64,000 nt of DNA. It comes from Pinus tabuliformis (taxonomy: Eukaryota; Streptophyta; Pinopsida; Pinales; Pinaceae). The notes below the pieces were generated by a model that was not told the DNA's origin, searched no databases, and saw only the letters and a program-made list of their open reading frames with translations. The DNA lies in contig CM062811.1 in the NCBI GenBank assembly GCA_031772625.1, forward strand, positions 643,760,820 to 643,824,819, written 5' to 3'. Shown in pieces: positions 35,730-45,534 of the stretch. Position 1 is the first letter of the stretch. Each line of letters opens with the position of its first letter. The translations under genes were made by a program, and so were the position numbers.

Positions 35730-38700
35730 TTAAGCATAGTAACGCTTGAGGTACAGCCCGTTCCGGGGCTGCGCCAGTGGAATTCCGTCGTAATCTATTA
35801 ACTCGTAGGCTCCTTTTGCTAACACTCTTTTAACGATATAGGGGCCCATCCATAAGGAATTGAATTTACCTGCTCCTAATTTATCGGATTCTTGGTCATA
35901 AAGCAAGACCAAATCACCTTCTGAGAAGACACGGGGTTTGACATTTTTGTCGAACTGAGCCTTGACTCGTTTCTTATGGGCTTCGTTAGCCAAAGCGGCA
36001 TCACGACGGGTTTCATCCAAGTGGATTAATTCCAAGAAACGAGCCTCTTCCTCTGAAGTTCCGGGGAGGAGATCAATTGCGAGTTTAAGCGACGAAATTT
36101 CGCACTGGATTGGTAAGACTGCTTCCAGGCCATACACCAATTGAAAAGGTGTGAACCCGGTTGCGTTCTTTACCGATGTTCGGTAAGCCCACAAGGCTGA
36201 GTACAGGATTAGGTGCCACCTTCTTTTATGAACCCCGATCATCCTTTGCAACATACGCTTCAGGACCTTGTTGATTGCCTCAACTTGTCCGTTAGCTTGT
36301 GGATAATATGGGGTAGAGCTGTCGTGAGATAGCCCTAGCTTGGCAGCTAATTCGACCATCATGTGATTGCGAAAATGCGATCCATGATCCGTAACTATAG
36401 CCTGTGGTACGCCGAACCTGGCGACTACATGATTGAAAAAGAAAAGGGCAGCTGTTTCGCCAGTGTTATCCAATGTAGGCATCGCCTCGGCCCATTTGGT
36501 AAAATAGTCAACAGCGACTATAATATACCCATGCCCCCCGGTCGAGGTGGGGTTACATTGCATGAAATCGATGCCCCACTTGGCGAAAGGCCCAACAGCA
36601 ACTATCGGCTGTAAAGGAGCGGGTGGTCGTCTGGTTTTGCTATCAAAGATTTGACAGGCATGGCAACTTCTGACTGCGGTTATGCAATCTTTGAACATGG
36701 TTGGCCAGAAGTATCCTGCTCGTAAGATTCTTTGTGCTGTTGCATATCCAGACTGATGCCCCCCACACGCGCCTGAATGACAATCATTCAGGGCTTTTTC
36801 GGCCTCCTCATGGGTAAGGCACCTCCTCAGAACTGTATCGACACCACGACGGTAAAGCGTATCACCGACGATCATGTAGTCTTTTGCTTGGTATCGTATA
36901 CGTTTCTGTTCGGAGCGAGAGGTGTTAGGCCTGAACCTTTGGGTCTGGAGATAAACGATGATATCTCCGTACCACTCATCGGTTGCAGATATCAGAAACA
37001 AACTTTCGTCCACGATTGACTCTTTCGATGTTTCATCGTTGGACGATGATGGGAGATCACACAATAATTCTGCGAAAACTAGAGCTTTCTTCGATTTGGA
37101 TTTTACAAATTCCAGATCAAACTCTTGAAGGATTGCTATCCATTTTGAATATTTGCCCCCCAGCAACTGTCGCGACAATATATAAGTCATGGGGTTGCAA
37201 TCTGACAAAATGGTAGTTTTCCGAAAGAGGACATAATGTCGAAATCTTTGAATCGCTTGAACAGCTGCAAGCGCTAGTTTTTCAACATAAGAATATTTAC
37301 TTTCTGTATCGTTTAAGTTTTTACTTAAATAATAGATGGGATGTTCTATTCCATTGACTTCTTGAACTAAAACCATCGCAATGGTCGTATCTGCTGCAGC
37401 TAGATACAGGTTAAAATCTCTTTGATAGTCTGGGGCGTACATTAATGATGCTCTTACTAGACAATCTTTCAGAGCATCAAAGGAAGCTTGCGCCACCTGG
37501 TCCCAGACGAAAGGTACATCCTTTTTCAAAAGACGAGTATAACCCTTAGCAAGTTCTGCGTAATTTGGAATGAATCTCCTCAGAAAGTTTGCTTTCCCTT
37601 GGAGTTTCTGAATCTGAAGCAAATTTGAAGGTGGAGGCAAATTAATGATTGCCTGAACCTTGCATGGGTCGAGACGAATCCCATCCTTAGAGACTACAAA
37701 GCCAAGTAAACGACCAGAACCGACGCAAAACACACATTTGTGTGGATTGAGTCTTATCTTGTAGTGTCGGCAACGTAGAAATATTGCTCTCAAATGCTGC
37801 GGATGATCAGTCCGCTTTCGCGAATGAGCCGGAAGGTCGTCGAGATATGGTTGAACGATGTTCTTGATGTCATGGAAGGCATAATTCATTGCCCTCTGAA
37901 ACGTCGCCCCTGCGTTCTTTAAACCAAAGGGTAATTTCCGATAAGCGAATGTGCCCCACGGACAAATAAATGCAGTCTTTGACTGGTCCTGTGGGCGGAT
38001 ATTTATTTGATTATACCCGGAGAATCCGTCCATAAAGGAAAAGATTTCACATCCGGCGCATTCATCAATTATCTGGTCGATGAAGGGTGTAGGGTAGTTG
38101 TCCTTTGGACAAGCTTGATTTACATCTCTATAATCGACGCACACTCGTATTGTTCCTTGTTTTTTCATAACAGGTACAATATTCGACACCCAATCGGTTA
38201 GAGGAACCGGGTAGATGAATCCAGCATGGAGAAGTTTCTCAACCTCTGCCTTAATGGCAGCGGCTTTCTTAGGATGTACCTGTCGAAGCCGTTGTCTTAC
38301 TGGTTTGACATCAGGATACATTTTAATTTCATGTTCAACGATACTCGAGTCAATGCCTGGCATTTCATCATATGACCACGCAAAGACATCTCTAAACTCG
38401 CGAAAGAGAGCACCATATATTTCCAGTTCTGAAGGGGAACAACTTTTGCCGACATGAATATTCTCTACAACATCAGGTTTTGTCGAGATATTTATGGCTA
38501 TAGTCTCTTCAATATTGGATAGGTTTCGCTCGGAATCCACCGTATTTACAGTATTTGTTAGGAATTCAAAAACTGAAGGGTGGTATAGGTCGTGTCGAGT
38601 ATCTTCTTCACATTCCGGAAGAAGGGAACGATGGTGGTGATCATTCCATGGTGCCCCCTCAATCAACATTGATTGTAAGATTCCTTCGTCAGTCCCATGT

Positions 38701-38801
38701 ACTTTCGACCAAGGATCTAATGAGGTACCATATTCTCTAGACCTATCTACCCAAACGCTCGACGAGCGTTGATTTGGGTTCGCCTCCCAAGCCTGAAACA
38801 T
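35730..38801 (-). CDS. Pol: reverse transcriptase, RNase H, integrase (element A)
   Basis: Open frame of 1023 codons. RT occupies about residues 150-345, with CVDYRDVNQACPKDNYP, FMDGFSGYNQI, KLPFGLKNAGATFQ and catalytic YLDD (about 317-321). RNase H follows at about 430-545 (LYLAAADTTIAMVLVQE). Integrase has an HHCC finger (CHSGACGGHQSG ... CHAC, about 678-725). Its DDE triad is GIDFMQC, VTDHGS and QVEAINK, with 35 residues between the last D and E. The C-terminus has the GPY-type segment SLWMGPYIVKRV. All catalytic residues are present. It is in the same frame as gag-protease, separated by one UAG and two codons, so it is probably made by readthrough as a Gag-Pol fusion. A separate start at this ATG is less likely. 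Confidence 0.93.
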   Translation of the reverse strand: MFQAWEANPNQRSSSVWVDRSREYGTSLDPWSKVHGTDEGILQSMLIEGAPWNDHHHRSLLPECEEDTRHDLYHPSVFEFLTNTVNTVDSERNLSNIEETIAINISTKPDVVENIHVGKSCSPSELEIYGALFREFRDVFAWSYDEMPGIDSSIVEHEIKMYPDVKPVRQRLRQVHPKKAAAIKAEVEKLLHAGFIYPVPLTDWVSNIVPVMKKQGTIRVCVDYRDVNQACPKDNYPTPFIDQIIDECAGCEIFSFMDGFSGYNQINIRPQDQSKTAFICPWGTFAYRKLPFGLKNAGATFQRAMNYAFHDIKNIVQPYLDDLPAHSRKRTDHPQHLRAIFLRCRHYKIRLNPHKCVFCVGSGRLLGFVVSKDGIRLDPCKVQAIINLPPPSNLLQIQKLQGKANFLRRFIPNYAELAKGYTRLLKKDVPFVWDQVAQASFDALKDCLVRASLMYAPDYQRDFNLYLAAADTTIAMVLVQEVNGIEHPIYYLSKNLNDTESKYSYVEKLALAAVQAIQRFRHYVLFRKTTILSDCNPMTYILSRQLLGGKYSKWIAILQEFDLEFVKSKSKKALVFAELLCDLPSSSNDETSKESIVDESLFLISATDEWYGDIIVYLQTQRFRPNTSRSEQKRIRYQAKDYMIVGDTLYRRGVDTVLRRCLTHEEAEKALNDCHSGACGGHQSGYATAQRILRAGYFWPTMFKDCITAVRSCHACQIFDSKTRRPPAPLQPIVAVGPFAKWGIDFMQCNPTSTGGHGYIIVAVDYFTKWAEAMPTLDNTGETAALFFFNHVVARFGVPQAIVTDHGSHFRNHMMVELAAKLGLSHDSSTPYYPQANGQVEAINKVLKRMLQRMIGVHKRRWHLILYSALWAYRTSVKNATGFTPFQLVYGLEAVLPIQCEISSLKLAIDLLPGTSEEEARFLELIHLDETRRDAALANEAHKKRVKAQFDKNVKPRVFSEGDLVLLYDQESDKLGAGKFNSLWMGPYIVKRVLAKGAYELIDYDGIPLAQPRNGLYLKRYYA

Positions 38802-38810
38802 TGATTGCTA
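38802..38810 (-). promoter_or_regulatory. Leaky-stop (readthrough) signal UAG CAA UCA
   Basis: The in-frame gag-protease stop is TAG followed by CAA TCA and then the pol ATG. UAG-CARYYA is the established readthrough context of tobamovirus-type replicase genes in plants. Zero-frame continuity between the two long frames supports suppression rather than frameshifting. Confidence 0.6.
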
Positions 38811-41800
38811 CAATACTTCAATCGGGCTTGGGGGCAAAACCATTGGATGATCCATGACGAGGCTGTCTTCTGCGACCTTCAAAGAAGATATCATGTTGCA
38901 TGTTGCTACAAACGGGATATTTCCTATATGAATAGGAGGTGGCAACGCGAAAGCTCCCATCATGGTGGGGTCTTTCAATAGGCCTACTCCGATATCTTGA
39001 ATTGAATGGTCGCTCCCATGGATCATGGGAATGCTTCCTGTAACTTGTGAACCATTTGGGAGGAAGTTCTGTTGGTCGACGATCGTAATCCCTCCTTCAA
39101 ACGGGAATGCGATCTTCCTAAAATATGTCGACACTACAGCTGCCATGGCATATATCCATGGTCTTCCCAGTAGGATGTTATAGTCAAGATTGCCATCAAT
39201 GACTTCCACATCAATTTCTACTGTTTTTCCTCCTAGTTCAACCTTCAAGTTATTTAGGATACCGTACGGGGTGTACGTCCTACCGTCGAATGCTTTTAAT
39301 GTTGTCGACGATCGCGACAAGGTTGGAGATCCGAGAGTTTTCCAGCAACTCATCGACATGATACATGTCGATGCCCCCTCATCAATAATTGTTCTGTGAA
39401 CAGTTTTGTTGAGTGCTTTCACTTGAATAAGGAAAGCTAGTTGCGCTGGTAACTGAGGATCATATCCTTTGTGATCAAAGGATACAAGATTGGAATCCTT
39501 AGGATCCACTCCACCAATTGCTGATAACAACGCCTGCTTTTGGGATGGGCAATTTTGTAGTACCTCAAGAGTCGACATAGCGGATGGCGATTGGGCCAAA
39601 TCTTCCACTATGTTATAATGTTGCGCCGCCCTGGCGCGAGGATTAAATGTCGACTTGTGTACTACTCCCTTAGGCGGTTTTATTGTTAATTCATGCGTGA
39701 TGGGGGGTACAACTCCTGCCGAAGTTGTTGTCGAACTACTAGGTTGATCTTTACCTTTGTCGTCCGACTCCGGTGGATTCCCGTAATCTTTGCTCCTTGT
39801 CGAAATCAAAGCATCATTTTGCTTAGAGATCGATAACATTAGCACTTGTGACGGGGAAGCATTTCCACTATCAACCATATTTTGACCTGGGTTGGGAAAT
39901 GGATCAGTTAACACAGCTGAGGTTTGGGAACTTTTAAAGAACCTCTTTAACTCAGCTTTGAATGGGCAATTCTTTGTGTTATGATCCTTATCATCACATA
40001 TTAGACATGGATAATTTTGTTTCCCTTTCCCAGGAGGGTTCGAAGAATTTTTTCCAGGAGATGACTCATCCTGTTTCTTCTTCTTCCCTTTGTTTTGTCT
40101 CTTCTTGCTTCCTGGTTGATTGGTTTCTTTGCCTTTATCTGTCGATACGGCATTTACTTCCGAAGCAAGAATTTCCTCATGCGCATTTTGATTCGAATCC
40201 TTACGGGCCTTCTTTTGATTGGCCCTTTTTGGATTCGTGTTTGCCGTGCCAATCACGCCATCGCCGGCATGAGAGTCACTATTTGATTTAGGAGGAGGAG
40301 GGATTGAAAACTCTGGTCTAGGGGCGTCTGGTATTTTGTCATAGAGCGTGCCGGACTGAGTATATACTAAGTCCAAATATTGCGCACGAGCAATAACCTG
40401 CTCTTCTGTTACGACTCCCCCCTTCGCCACATCTTCTGTTATGGCCGGAAGTAACGACTTTATAAACCACTCAGCTAAAAGCTGATCAGGAACGTATGTT
40501 TTAACCATTCTTCGTCGATGTCGCCACTCATGTATATGATCTGATATATGAGTTGCGGTTGTCTGCTTGAAGTTGGTCAATATCTCTGTTCCCGTTTCAT
40601 ACCTTATTGGTAATTGAAAGTGGGTTAAGAATGTCGTGGCAAGGGAGCTAAAATTGTCGAACGAAGCTCTTGGCAATTCTATATACCATTTCGCCGCTGG
40701 ACCTGTCAATGTCCTCTGAAAGAGGCGAAGCCTTATCGAATCATCATTTAAAGTGTTCGACGAACACCATAGATGAAATGTCATCACATGATTCGACGGG
40801 TCTTCACCCGGATTTCCATTGAATTTAGGAATGTCGGATGGAAGTTTGTGCGGGATCACTGGCCACCATGGGGCATAAGCAATTGGATCATTGGTTAACC
40901 GATGTAAATCAGGCAACTCTAAAGTCGCCACGAATGGTAACTGTTGATTCAAGTTAGGGGGAGCGTAACCAGGGTACGATGGAATTGCCTGAACAGTTGG
41001 TCTTTGCATACCAGCATAATGGAGTTGATGTTGGTATGATTGATACGGTTGATGGACTTGACCACTATAAAGTGGTTGATTTTGACCATTTTGGATATAT
41101 GGTTGTCCAGTATTCGCAAAGATTTGCTGTTCAGAACCTTGGTACACTTGTTGGAATTGTGGCTGTTGGTATTGCACTATCCACGGTTGCGATACCATGG
41201 GTTGTTGTGCTACACTAACCATTGGACCAAGATGTGGGGTAATTGTACCCGATTGTACTTGTGTCGCCCCACCAGTAGGCGATTGTGGTTGGGTCGCAGG
41301 GTCAAGGGGCTGTTGCATGAGAACCTGAGAAATCTGAGGTTGACATACAACAGGCATCGTTTGAACTTGCGACACGGTTACAATAGCCGGTGTAGTTGGG
41401 ATGTTCGTTACAGGTACACACTGTTGCATAGAATATACAACTCTTGGTGGTTGGGATAGCATAGGTACCCAACTACTTGTTGCAATTCCACCATAACTTG
41501 AATAAGGTTGAGAACTCCCGTATGGGTACCCTCCCGGAGGGGGTAATGAAAAGGCATACTGCCCCCCATACGGTGGTAATCCAGAACTCAAGGCAATTGA
41601 TTGTCCTGGAGGACTGGATGGCCTAAATTGATTCCCAAAAGGGTCAATTTGATGAGTCTCACCATAAGAGTTACCAGACATTACTCCGGAATAAACAGGA
41701 ACAGACCATACTGCCGAGATAGTCTCTTGGTGGACTCCTTCTAGCGATTGAGAGCTAGTTGGGACAGATGGCATGCCGACGAACATTGTTGGATTTGCAG

Positions 41801-41864
41801 CAGGTAATTCTGCCGTCGCCGTGTCATTCGACACAGTCCTAGATGTCGATGGTTGTTCAGACAT
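38808..41864 (-). CDS. Gag-protease polyprotein (element A)
   Basis: 1018 residues from the first ATG of the open frame (41864). The frame itself stays open to 42290 without an ATG. Residues about 20-300 are low complexity, rich in Gln, Pro, Tyr and Gly. Residues about 315-510 are the capsid-like gag domain (PSDIPKFNGNPGEDPSNHV, FQRTLTGPAAKWYIEL). A CCHC zinc knuckle (CLICDDKDHNTKNC) lies at about 618-632, after a Lys-rich stretch. The aspartic protease site is IIDEGASTCIMS at about 826, with Glu where Ser is usual. A DYNILLGRPWIYAM protease C-terminal motif follows. Gag assembles particles; protease cleaves the polyprotein. No internal stop. An upstream, initiator-less start region suggests splicing or non-AUG initiation. 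Confidence 0.88.
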   Translation of the reverse strand: MSEQPSTSRTVSNDTATAELPAANPTMFVGMPSVPTSSQSLEGVHQETISAVWSVPVYSGVMSGNSYGETHQIDPFGNQFRPSSPPGQSIALSSGLPPYGGQYAFSLPPPGGYPYGSSQPYSSYGGIATSSWVPMLSQPPRVVYSMQQCVPVTNIPTTPAIVTVSQVQTMPVVCQPQISQVLMQQPLDPATQPQSPTGGATQVQSGTITPHLGPMVSVAQQPMVSQPWIVQYQQPQFQQVYQGSEQQIFANTGQPYIQNGQNQPLYSGQVHQPYQSYQHQLHYAGMQRPTVQAIPSYPGYAPPNLNQQLPFVATLELPDLHRLTNDPIAYAPWWPVIPHKLPSDIPKFNGNPGEDPSNHVMTFHLWCSSNTLNDDSIRLRLFQRTLTGPAAKWYIELPRASFDNFSSLATTFLTHFQLPIRYETGTEILTNFKQTTATHISDHIHEWRHRRRMVKTYVPDQLLAEWFIKSLLPAITEDVAKGGVVTEEQVIARAQYLDLVYTQSGTLYDKIPDAPRPEFSIPPPPKSNSDSHAGDGVIGTANTNPKRANQKKARKDSNQNAHEEILASEVNAVSTDKGKETNQPGSKKRQNKGKKKKQDESSPGKNSSNPPGKGKQNYPCLICDDKDHNTKNCPFKAELKRFFKSSQTSAVLTDPFPNPGQNMVDSGNASPSQVLMLSISKQNDALISTRSKDYGNPPESDDKGKDQPSSSTTTSAGVVPPITHELTIKPPKGVVHKSTFNPRARAAQHYNIVEDLAQSPSAMSTLEVLQNCPSQKQALLSAIGGVDPKDSNLVSFDHKGYDPQLPAQLAFLIQVKALNKTVHRTIIDEGASTCIMSMSCWKTLGSPTLSRSSTTLKAFDGRTYTPYGILNNLKVELGGKTVEIDVEVIDGNLDYNILLGRPWIYAMAAVVSTYFRKIAFPFEGGITIVDQQNFLPNGSQVTGSIPMIHGSDHSIQDIGVGLLKDPTMMGAFALPPPIHIGNIPFVATCNMISSLKVAEDSLVMDHPMVLPPSPIEVL

Positions 41865-42440
41865 TTTGAGTCTATCCAATTGATTGCCTAGTGATTCTAC
41901 AGGAACTTCCACTGGTGATGGACAAACTTCTGTTGTAGCAGGAAATAGAGTGACCCCTACTCCAAAATGAGTTGGAGTGGATACTTGCGGTTCCTCTATA
42001 ATTTCCTCTATCGCAATCAGACTAGGTGGAAGAGGAAGACCGTCAGGTCCGTAAAAGATTTCCGGTGCCGAAGAAGGGGTTGTATCGACAGCGACAGATG
42101 TTTGAGGAACCAAACTCTCTGGACCGGTTACCGATGGAACTGGTTCAGTTATACAAGTATTTGCCCCCAGACTAGGATCAGTATTACTGTCCTTCTGTGG
42201 CGGTTGAACTTCTTCTATAGAGGCAGGGTTTCCGGAAATGTTTGGAGTAACCAGAATCTCAGATGTTGTTGGAACACGTGTTCTAAACTTTTAAAGGAGA
42301 TTTTGAACTGGTTCGACGAGCTCGCTTTGCCCGGACTGTTTTCGACTCCGGAGACAAAGACGGTTGACTCGCAAGCCTTCGCGAACGACGGATATTCAAT
42401 TGACTTTCTTCCACGATTGCGGATTACTCGATCAACTAAA
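41865..42440 (-). other. Possible N-terminal gag extension or leader frame
   Basis: The gag frame stays open up to the TAA at 42291-42293. The adjacent frame at 42293-42430 encodes a basic, coding-looking segment (RRSRRLASQPSLSPES, then AKRARRTSSKSPLKV) ending in TAG. Both lack an ATG. A weak 3' splice site (tttatattttag) lies at about 42436-42447. This may be a spliced or frameshifted N-terminus of Gag, or leader sequence. Confidence 0.35.
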
Positions 42441-44106
42441 ATATAAAGGGGAAAATTTGTGTTTCCGATTTGAATGAATTTTATTAGACGCTTTTAGACA
42501 TAACTTTGATTTTTCATGTTTTAAGAGTCGAGAAAAAGCTAAAGATGACTCTAGTCTCCTTCGATGTATTAACGAGCCCGAAGTGACAAATGCTCGGTTG
42601 GAATTTTTCAGTTATAGAGTTTGAAAAAGACCAAAAGAAACTGCTCTGGAGATCTAGGCAGAGGGTATGCCAAACCTTTCGCAAAACCACGGAATACGTT
42701 TTACGGTACGTGTGGTCAATCTTCGTGAATGCTGTGTTCACTGCATTGCGATCAGTAGGGCGGCTGACACGGCTTCCTAAGGATAAAGGATATATGCCTA
42801 TAGGGGTCTCCCAATATATACTCGACAGTACGTGGGAGCACAAGTCCGTATTAGTGCCACCGACTCTCAGGAGGAATCACCCACCTTCTTCGAGATCGAC
42901 AGTCACTACGTTTAACGACGCCGGAACACGTCTCTAGCTTAGACCTCTATGTGTTTGCATTATGTTTCAATGCGTTGTTAGGTTCATTCAGTATATTTTA
43001 AGTTGATCTTTTTAAAGTTTGCCTTTCAAGGTTCACCACGAGATGTATATGACAAATTCCTAAGTGCAGCCTAAGATGAGAAGCAAGCTTTTTCAAATCT
43101 TCTTGACTGATGAAAATCTTAACTACTGAGGGAGAAAAAAGGCATATCTTTTCACACAGTTCATACAGCACAAACTAATGCACTTTCTCCTAAATCATCA
43201 TGCAAACTTTTTCAAATGCAAAATGCACAATGCATGTATTTTCTTTTCCCTTTCTTAATGTTGATGTATTACAAAAAGAAAGTTGTTATTTAACTTTGAT
43301 TTCGATTTAAAGCGAAAACAAACAAGCTTGTCCAAAATCAAAAGAAACCTTAAGATTTACTTGTTTAATCACTAGAAATACATGAAATCAAACCATAATG
43401 ACGAAAGTAAAAAGACTAATCAGCTATGGACAGCAAACAAGCTAACTCTTTAGACCAGCGAAATGCCTAACACAGGTTCAGATCTAAGAGGCCAAAGCAA
43501 GACTAGTTCACTTTCGTTATGGGAAATTGTAAATGAGGTAAGAAATACAAAAGAACAAGTACAATTTCGTTATATAACAGAGGCGAAATGATGGCAAGTA
43601 AGGTTGGTTTCAGAATAGGTACAAGACTGGTAACTGGCTGCAAAATCTATAGTGAAAAAGGCAAGAAAAAGGGAGGAAACCCCAATTGCACAAGGCAAAA
43701 TTGGGCCAACGTAGGTGCTGCACAGCCAGTCTGGCTCTCAGCGCAGGTAGCCCCTTCGGGACCTACGTTGCAAAGCAGGTAGCCTGTGTACTACCTGCTT
43801 TGGAAAACGAAAGTTGCGTTTTCACAGTTTCCGGGTCACAATTTTCTCAAAAATTCACAGTTTTTGCTCAAATCAGAAGCTATCAGTCAAGTACACACTA
43901 AGGGATGACAAGGAGGATGAAAAGCTATCACTAAGAGCTTACAAGGATCCTTGTAGATCAGCTCTTCAAATCATGAACATACTCAGAAATGAGCTAGAGT
44001 AGCTGCCCTCTACTTCGCTTTTGATATAGTCAAAAGCTTTTCGATTTGGTACTCTTTTGTTCAGGAAATGAATAGCAAAATACTACAAACAATCAAACAG
44101 ATACGT
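42441..44106 (-). other. Long 5' leader of element A
   Basis: About 1.7 kb between primer site and gag with no supported gene. It contains a perfect 12-bp-arm hairpin at 43771-43802, a cagcgcaggt motif shared with the LTRs, and one attaacgagc motif (42568) like the 3' array. Confidence 0.6.
43771..43802. other. Perfect stem-loop in the element A leader
   Basis: caaagcaggtag and its exact reverse complement ctacctgctttg are separated by 8 nt (cctgtgta). A weaker hairpin (cagcgcaggtag ... cctacgttg) sits immediately to the left. A leader location would suit RNA dimerisation or packaging; that role is inference. Confidence 0.7.
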
Positions 44107-44124
44107 TCCCCAGTGGAGTCGCCA
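44107..44124 (-). other. Primer binding site of element A
   Basis: The minus strand reads tggcgactccactgggga, three bases inside the LTR. It resembles the tRNA-Arg-type primer sites described for Ogre/Tat elements, not the iMet site. Confidence 0.7.
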
Positions 44125-44127
44125 GTT

Positions 44128-45180
44128 TGTTGTAGGGAAAAGTATCCGATTCGGATGACCCTATCCCACTCTAAGGGTGATAGTACCTCAGCAACAACTG
44201 TAAACAAAACTACTTAAGGTTTACTTCTTTATGAAAGCAAGAGAGAATGAAGAAATGCACTAACCGTTGCCTTGCGCTTAATATTTGCTCCAATCTCTTC
44301 TCTTTGCTGCTTGCTCCTAGCTCTTTTCTCTTTTGCTGGCCCAGCTATAATGAGATCCTGCAAAATAACAAAGAAGGAAACTACAAGAAACATGCATTCA
44401 TAACTGATTCAAGGATTAGCATAAATCAAATATACAATCATCACAATACATCATTGAAACAAATGCATATAGAAGAACCTCAATAGCTTTTATTAATGGA
44501 AGAAGTAAAGTTCTGAGAAGGTTACAACCATTGAAGGCCCCAATCCAGCAACACCTCCCAGCAGAAAGAATTTCTCCTCTTCACCTCCTTCAAGCAATCA
44601 CCCAATAGTTCTATAGTGAAACCAACAACATATCATTACTTTGCACAAAATTCCAGCCTCTTGAGCTCATAGGAGAGAGCTCAATATATAGATGAATTGA
44701 GAAAGGATGAGTCAGCTTGCAACTGATGTGTAGCTGCCTTGTGTCCTCTCTCTCTTCAGTTGATCTTCAGTTCTTGAGTCCACTTGGAGAACCTTGCTTC
44801 CACTTGGAGAAACAGAGCCTCTGACTCATCACAAGGCGAAATCCCTGATCCAAGTGTCATTTTTGGAAGATTCCAGAGCAATGACTCAGTGTGCCACTTG
44901 TCCCATCTCGCTCAGCGCAGGTGGCCTTTGTTCTACCTACTTTGCAACGCAGGTACACCATGGAGGAGTTGAGTTTCAGCGCAGAAGCCTAGTGGAGCAC
45001 CTGCTTTGATTTCAGGATTGGTTGTTTTTGAGTGTTTTTAGGTGGAGAACTGATCTGAGAGCTGTTGGTTTGCTGACCTTGTTCCTCTAGGGGTAGGAAC
45101 ATCATGTTTAGGGACTTTGGATCCCTTGGATTATTGACAATTCATGCCTGATGCTGCAAGGCACAAAATTGTCTATAACA
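44128..45180 (-). repeat. 5' LTR of element A
   Basis: 1053 bp, TGTT...AACA termini, followed by the gatca target duplication. It contains cagcgcaggt (about 44916) and a near-copy further on, like the other LTR. Confidence 0.95.
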
Positions 45181-45185
45181 GATCA
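45181..45185. repeat. Target site duplication of element A, right copy
   Basis: gatca, identical to 30075-30079. Confidence 0.9.
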
Positions 45186-45534
45186 GGAGAATACTCTTGT
45201 CCTTGTTGCTCAACTGATCTTTCCCATTCCGCTAATTTCATATCTATCCTGTGAGGGTAGTCATGTGAACTATAATCCACTACTCTACTCTTCATCTATG
45301 ATCTTCTATTTCCTGCAAACATACCATGTTAGATCAACCAAATAGAAGACAATCAAAATCAAACCTCAGTGTATCTCAGGGGAGGCTATCACATCTACAC
45401 AACTTAGTCCAGATCAACATCACGATGTATACATAATAATAATACAAATTGTAACAGTAACTGCACACATGATAACTATAACCATCTACATGTACCTTGA
45501 GGTCTAGTGATGCAACTTCACTTTGATACCACTC
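45186..45534 (-). other. Leader and gag start region of element C
   Basis: Continuation of element C on the other side of element A. It lies between the gag fragment (30079) and the primer site. No intact frame. Confidence 0.6.
45521..45531 (-). other. Primer binding site of element C
   Basis: The minus strand reads tggtatcaaag, close to the tRNA-iMet site, three bases from the LTR terminus. Confidence 0.75.

Larger units (their letters stand above)
30080..45180 (-). mobile_element. Complete Ty3/gypsy element A, 15.1 kb
   Basis: Near-identical 1053-bp LTRs and a perfect GATCA duplication bound the element. Minus-strand order: 5' LTR, primer site, leader of about 1.8 kb, gag-protease, UAG, RT-RNase H-integrase, additional RNase H, then a plus-strand accessory gene, 0.9 kb of TTTAACGAG repeats and the 3' LTR. 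The extra RNase H, the long leader and the primer site ACTGGCGACTCCACTGGGG place it in or near the Tat/Ogre group of plant gypsy elements (inference). It sits in the gag of element C. About 14 LTR differences and intact frames indicate recent insertion. Confidence 0.92.

Noticed and set aside
38802-38810. Ribosomal frameshift at the gag-pol boundary
   Set aside because: The two frames are the same frame; only a stop separates them.
38215-42446. Plus-strand frames opposite gag and pol
   Set aside because: Complement of the intact minus-strand genes; no independent motif or splice signals.
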